NCBI GenBank assembly: GCA_019322815.1
Contig: JAHWIB010000014.1
Coordinates: 1-28,096, forward strand
Length of the DNA stretch: 28,096 bases
Direction: 5' to 3'
Origin: Candidatus Woesearchaeota archaeon
Lineage (GTDB): Archaea > Nanobdellota > Nanobdellia > Woesearchaeales > WJKL01
Positions 24,901 to 28,096 of the stretch are shown one piece after another. The notes beneath the pieces are model-generated. The model was not told where the DNA came from, made no database searches, and saw only the letters and a program-made list of their open reading frames with translations. Within the stretch, counting starts at the first letter, position 1, and every line of letters starts with the position of its first letter. The translations under genes and the position numbers were made by a program.

Positions 24901-27900
24901 CATCGCAGTCAGCTCCAGTTGAATCTAATCCTGGATCTGGAATTAAAATGCTCTGCCAGTTGGCGCTTCCGCCTTGTAAATCAACATCATAATCATTATC
25001 AATATTATCTTGGCATAATGCAGATGAATTTTCTCTTAATGGGCAGATTCCTGTATTTGTTCCTGATCTTCCCCAGCATGAATAAGCATCAAAACAATCA
25101 ATATTAGTTCCTCTGCAGCCTGCATAAGTTCCGTCGCAGGCAATGTTTGTTCCATATGATGCTCTGTCAGCATCATTATCAAATGAATCACTGCAGCTGC
25201 TAGGAGTTGATGTATAATTTATTGTTCCTTCTGCTGTTGAACCATATTCACACATTGCAACATTTGCACTTCCTGTGTAATATTTGACAGGAGTGCTTCC
25301 TGAATAATACGCGCCTATCTTGCCGCTGCAGTCAGAATCAGCGCAGTCAACTAATCCATCATTATCATTATCAAATCCATCCCAGCATGTTGTTTCAGGA
25401 ATCTCACATCTTATTGGGTCTCCATTTGATGTGACTCCAATCTGCCTTCCCTCGCAGTCAGAATCAGCGCAGTCTTTTCCATCAACAATATTCAAATCAT
25501 TATCAATATCATCGTTGCAGGATTCATCACTAGTTTTCTGTATTCCAGAAATAAAGCTGCTAGGATTATGAGGAAGATTAGAATCATTCTCTTCAAGATT
25601 TTCAGGAGCACCAGATGACTGCACTTCAATATTTAGATTATTAGTTCCTTTGTCTCCGCTAATCCATACTGATAACGGAAGAACATAATCTCCAGCACTC
25701 TGAGTTCCATTTAAGCTGTGATTCATTCCCATATTCAGGCTGGATCCGCTGTAAAGCCCTGTATCCTGCTCATTAAGTTTTGAAGTTGCAACTAAAACAG
25801 TATAAGGCGGTGTACTTGGAATAAATTGTTTGTATGGCAGCTGGTTTGGACCATATAAAGAAGTGCTTGTATCTGTTATTCCTAAATCAGTCATATTTCC
25901 TAATCTAAGTATAACTTGTTTGTTATTTACACCAGAAGTTTTGTAATAAGTAACTTTTATATCTCCTGTTGTGCTTACAGTCTGAGTATATTTTACATCA
26001 ATTGTTCCATAAGTATATCTGCAGATATTATTCTGGCATGTTCCAGTAGTTACATCCTTTGTTTCATAATCTCCTGCAGCTGCTCCTGTTACACTATTTT
26101 CTGAAAACTGCCCAAATCCTCCTTCAGTAAAATTATGTCCGCAAAGATAATGTTCAAAAACAGTAAGGCAGTCATCATCATCACAGTCAGTAAACCCATC
26201 ATTGTCATTATCAATCTTATCATGACAGATGCCTTCAAAAGTATCTGATTCAATCATCTTTTTAACAGCATAATTAATATCATAATTTGTAGTATCATTA
26301 TGCCCGAAATAGCTTCTAGTAGAAGGGATTCCAGGCTGAGGCTTGGCTAAGAAAGCATTTGCAGCATCATTTGAATCTCTTAATCCTGCTACATTAAAAT
26401 ACCAATTTTCTGTCTTGATATAAATAGGCCATTTAGTAGTATTTGTTTCTACTATTCCTCCTGTAGAATTATATATTGTGCAGTTCTCGACAAACCATGT
26501 ACTATTATAGGCTCCTGTTGGGTCTCCTGATTGTATTGTATAATCTAAAAATACATCTTCATTTGTGATATTTTGTGTTAATGTTTTATTTAAAGTAAAC
26601 AAAGTTCCATTTGATTTATAGATATTACATTCAAATTTAATATCTGTATCTCTTGTCTGGTTTTTAAAATAGATATAAAATGTATCTCTAGTTACAGCAT
26701 AAGGATATATTCCAGATAATTCATATACTCCTTCTGGATAAGGAGTTGTATAATTCCACATAGGGTCATAAGTAACGTTCCTTTCAATTGTAGCATTATT
26801 TCCCCAATAATCAAAAGCAGTAATTGATAAAGTATGACCTCCTAAACTTAAAGTCTTTGTTACATCAAAATAAGCATATCCTTGTACTGGTGTTAATGTT
26901 AATACTTCTTCAGAACCATCAAAAGTAAGATTTGCAGAACCATAAGGATCATTTATCCTTCCATATATCCTAAGATTATATTGGTTAGTAATATCTGGAA
27001 TATCTTCTAAAAATTCAATTACAGGTGGTGTTGCATCAGGGCCGATTACATCAAGATAATTAGTTTCACTGTAATAATAATCAGGATTTTTATAAACCTC
27101 AACAGTATGGGATAAATCAATTCCAGGAGAATCCGGCTCAACATTAAATTGAACTATTTCAGTGCTTAAAGTAGAAATATTCACATAAACTGTTTTTGCA
27201 GATAAATTTGTGAAATAATTGCTGTCCAAATTAATCTGTGCTAATGTATTTTCAGCTTCTGCTAATCCCTTATTTTCAATTGTTGCATTAACAAGATAAG
27301 GAGTTCCAGTGAATACAATTTCTGGAACAGATATGCTTGAAACAAGATAATATTCTTTTGGATCAGGCAGATAAGCATGGTAATAACAGCCAGCTGTACT
27401 GCAGTTTGAGGTTACTGTTAACCATTGGTAATCATCATCTTCAACAATTAATGTCCAGTTTGTTTTATTGTAATTAGACTGTGGAATCCAGGGAGGCAAT
27501 GAATAATTTGGAGCGCTAATATTTGTAAAATTAACCTGCATTGGACTTGCTGTGCTTAATGCAGAAGATAAATCAAGATCAACAGTAACATTTATTGCAT
27601 CTTCATTGCCCTGGTTTTCAATATCAGCGCTTAAATTTATGCTGTCATTTACAATTGCGCTATTTAAACTGACATTTGCAGACAAGCTTACTAATAATTG
27701 AGGGCTGCTTGGATTCTTCATCTCAATTTCATGCACATCAGTAACCTGTCCTGAGAAATCAGGAGAAGTTAAATTTACATATAAAGTATAATTGCCTTCT
27801 TGTTCAGGGAAAGTGATATTATAAGGCCAATAAATTACAATACTACTTAAAGCACTTACAGTATAATTCTCAGGACCAGTATAAGTTAGATTAAATGAAT

Positions 27901-28096
27901 TATTTCCATCTCCATTTCCAGCTGGAACAGGCGGGCTTGTTGTTAGATATATAGAAACATTATGATCAGCACTGTCATAATTAGTTATCTTAGTTATGTT
28001 GATTGGATAACTAGGACTCCATGGGAAAGGATGATACCAATCAGGCGGCGCAGTTGCAGGAAATCCTTCAAATGGTGTGTTTGAATGAGGTATAAA
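21968..28096 (-). CDS. Giant modular surface protein, 5' end beyond the window
   Basis: At least 2042 residues; the frame is open to the window edge, so the GTG at 27736 is not a real start. From the N-terminal side: beta-sandwich/CARDB-like domains (about 27000-28096), with IENQGNEDAINVTVDLDL and ATIENKGLAEAENT; Ig-like domain (about 26750-27030); Ig-like region to 26400; ten CxDxIDNDxD repeats (24200-26230); beta domains (23440-24170); a DGDGYDNVCDPDAD calcium motif; Ig-like domain shared with 17147-18850 (about 22640-22920); WECTEWEPC module (22463-22558); DVDCGG module (22246-22412); membrane helix (about 22120-22190); and an Arg/Lys-rich tail of about 40 residues. Many sequons and paired cysteines point to a glycosylated, disulfide-bonded extracellular protein. 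First of the genes seen in this operon. Confidence 0.85.
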   Translation of the reverse strand, partial: FIPHSNTPFEGFPATAPPDWYHPFPWSPSYPINITKITNYDSADHNVSIYLTTSPPVPAGNGDGNNSFNLTYTGPENYTVSALSSIVIYWPYNITFPEQEGNYTLYVNLTSPDFSGQVTDVHEIEMKNPSSPQLLVSLSANVSLNSAIVNDSINLSADIENQGNEDAINVTVDLDLSSALSTASPMQVNFTNISAPNYSLPPWIPQSNYNKTNWTLIVEDDDYQWLTVTSNCSTAGCYYHAYLPDPKEYYLVSSISVPEIVFTGTPYLVNATIENKGLAEAENTLAQINLDSNYFTNLSAKTVYVNISTLSTEIVQFNVEPDSPGIDLSHTVEVYKNPDYYYSETNYLDVIGPDATPPVIEFLEDIPDITNQYNLRIYGRINDPYGSANLTFDGSEEVLTLTPVQGYAYFDVTKTLSLGGHTLSITAFDYWGNNATIERNVTYDPMWNYTTPYPEGVYELSGIYPYAVTRDTFYIYFKNQTRDTDIKFECNIYKSNGTLFTLNKTLTQNITNEDVFLDYTIQSGDPTGAYNSTWFVENCTIYNSTGGIVETNTTKWPIYIKTENWYFNVAGLRDSNDAANAFLAKPQPGIPSTRSYFGHNDTTNYDINYAVKKMIESDTFEGICHDKIDNDNDGFTDCDDDDCLTVFEHYLCGHNFTEGGFGQFSENSVTGAAAGDYETKDVTTGTCQNNICRYTYGTIDVKYTQTVSTTGDIKVTYYKTSGVNNKQVILRLGNMTDLGITDTSTSLYGPNQLPYKQFIPSTPPYTVLVATSKLNEQDTGLYSGSSLNMGMNHSLNGTQSAGDYVLPLSVWISGDKGTNNLNIEVQSSGAPENLEENDSNLPHNPSSFISGIQKTSDESCNDDIDNDLNIVDGKDCADSDCEGRQIGVTSNGDPIRCEIPETTCWDGFDNDNDGLVDCADSDCSGKIGAYYSGSTPVKYYTGSANVAMCEYGSTAEGTINYTSTPSSCSDSFDNDADRASYGTNIACDGTYAGCRGTNIDCFDAYSCWGRSGTNTGICPLRENSSALCQDNIDNDYDVDLQGGSANWQSILIPDPGLDSTGADCDDYDCYGLASCPTNESTDAAWCFDNIDNDLDAYYWNVNNYTANSSTGKDCADPDCSGVVNPENPILACLASEFSLGVYDLCRDSIDNDWDSRTDCIDNLNPTDCWHTYQYCGPCPAYENYTYDSCADNIDNDYDNGAGGYETSINGYNCQDSDCLNELGSYSGAFCDSTENTQEECSDEIDNDAAGGTDCADDNCDGISVTGGTCRDNEDNTADCNDDFDNDGDSNLDCLDSQCYGIGSCHTLDWSTAGLTIVPHTTGTLTTDNGNARFYYTDEVHRGEDNFQIRVWSNIDTTGKAVQIALGTGGDNVAFNVNANQIILDSGSDTFTKVWSNNILTLTQTGGGDGSYDVTITIPVPSGTAAGAETFQLTTLIDQIGKELVSVNVRESGDPVISEIEIEPNPSLAVIEYGDPVGIRAIPTDAATGGSAIYSCNFVLDSGSVNTETDCIYNPVFYSDGSHTVYVNATDQYNNIGAANSQSFTVDVKPAEITSTYKLSRAFYNSANYTILNIGSFEFVTGQTDSFDSAYDIIIENGSKQAVYTESRSGSFTNIAAISGTVDLPSNITLNDGIYFVRVNLTDNDGYSILSKRKTFFVCNSLTSSGTTIDGGKWSCAKADLDNDGWTEGINTTLYSALPTGVIACDSCPSQLNSGLDSDGDGYDNVCDPDADTLVISDDTDTQTKYTNDAVKFYADYSDYSGNAITGAYCAIFFDDSNSTMQYNSISQLYEYTRQFSSAGTYNWNVTCAKLGSYTLTEDDTATINSAAGAPSGAPSAAARGGGITPSICVEKWECTEWEPCLPNGLQYRECYDLNRCEDLYTERLVVNVREAVEPIYIRNCIYEPKCDDGILNGDESDVDCGGPLCPKCPEGKICNNDNDCSYKCDLTIRRCVTEVVAAPPTIEEPFESRLIPILILTSAVIVLAIAALAAYKYGLIHRGIEHYKSRRAVSRRLNTIKMKKLEKRRRSRLAKKRAELKKRFKK
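24200..26230 (-). repeat. Ten Cys/Asp-rich DNDxD repeats in the giant protein
   Basis: The pattern C-x-D-x-(I/F)-D-N-D-x-D followed by D-C-x-D-x-(D/Q)-C recurs, e.g. CHDKIDNDNDGFTDCDDDDC, CWDGFDNDNDGLVDCADSDC and CSDEIDNDAAGGTDCADDNC. Copies lie near 26168, 25454, 25326, 25130, 24900, 24740, 24610, 24450, 24318 and 24200. Linkers of 10-50 residues vary. The Asp/Asn ladders look like thrombospondin-3/dockerin-type calcium loops, with cysteines likely forming disulfides within each unit. Confidence 0.85.

Noticed and set aside
24200..26230. CRISPR-like or DNA-level satellite array
   Set aside because: Units are irregularly spaced, not identical, and all in frame within one long coding region.
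27734..27736. GTG as the start of the giant surface protein
   Set aside because: The frame stays open and protein-like (Pro/Asn/Thr-rich, sequons) to the window end, so the true start lies beyond 28096.

Overview
This window looks like a piece of a small, AT-rich archaeal genome, most likely from a DPANN lineage of the Woesearchaeota/Pacearchaeota kind (inference from gene content; no rRNA is present). Archaeal signs are TATA boxes about 27 bp ahead of leaderless genes, an Lrp/AsnC regulator, a translin-family protein, a Sulfolobus-type SSB, archaeal FlaI/TadA- and FlaJ/TadC-like secretion proteins, and a tRNA gene with an intron in the T-loop. Two housekeeping enzymes (AspRS and tRNA-guanine transglycosylase) are instead of bacterial type.

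Layout. 1-4776: Lrp regulator, bacterial-type AspRS without the GAD domain, and a divergent queuine-type Tgt; one palindromic TATA box lies exactly midway between the last two starts. A minus-strand operon follows: translin-like protein, HD-domain phosphohydrolase and metallo-beta-lactamase-fold protein. 4860-12507: a membrane/secretion locus holding three tandem paralogous small membrane proteins, two convergent coiled-coil proteins (one reminiscent of archaellum ArlC/FlaC accessory proteins), a 49-residue ribbon-helix-helix protein behind a striking 10-bp-phased AT array, a large secretion ATPase, and a membrane protein with two T2SSF domains. No pilin or prepilin peptidase is in the window. 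12524-13076: tRNA-Phe(GAA) with a T-loop intron, and an SSB-like OB-fold protein.

13144-28096: a minus-strand operon-like run of six genes, two junctions of which are ATGA overlaps. Four encode related surface proteins built on one chassis: variable ectodomain, a WEC..W..C (thrombospondin-1-like) module, a DVDCGG cysteine-rich module, one membrane helix and a basic cytoplasmic tail. Ectodomains include SdrD-B-like, GEVED, GLUG, calcium-binding thrombospondin-3-like and Ig-like domains and, in the giant upstream protein (5' end outside the window), ten Cys/Asp-rich DNDxD repeats. Two further genes encode a repeated coiled-coil cytoplasmic protein and an AbrB-like small protein.

How it may work together (inference): the secretion ATPase and TadC-like protein with their membrane and coiled-coil partners could form a pilus- or archaellum-like machine, and the second cluster a family of cell-surface adhesion or envelope proteins with a shared anchor. 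A GYxxxQIxxxLxxxG helical module occurs both in a coiled-coil protein of the first cluster and in the cytoplasmic tails of two surface proteins, which hints at a link between the two loci. This surface chassis system is the best candidate in the window for something undescribed.
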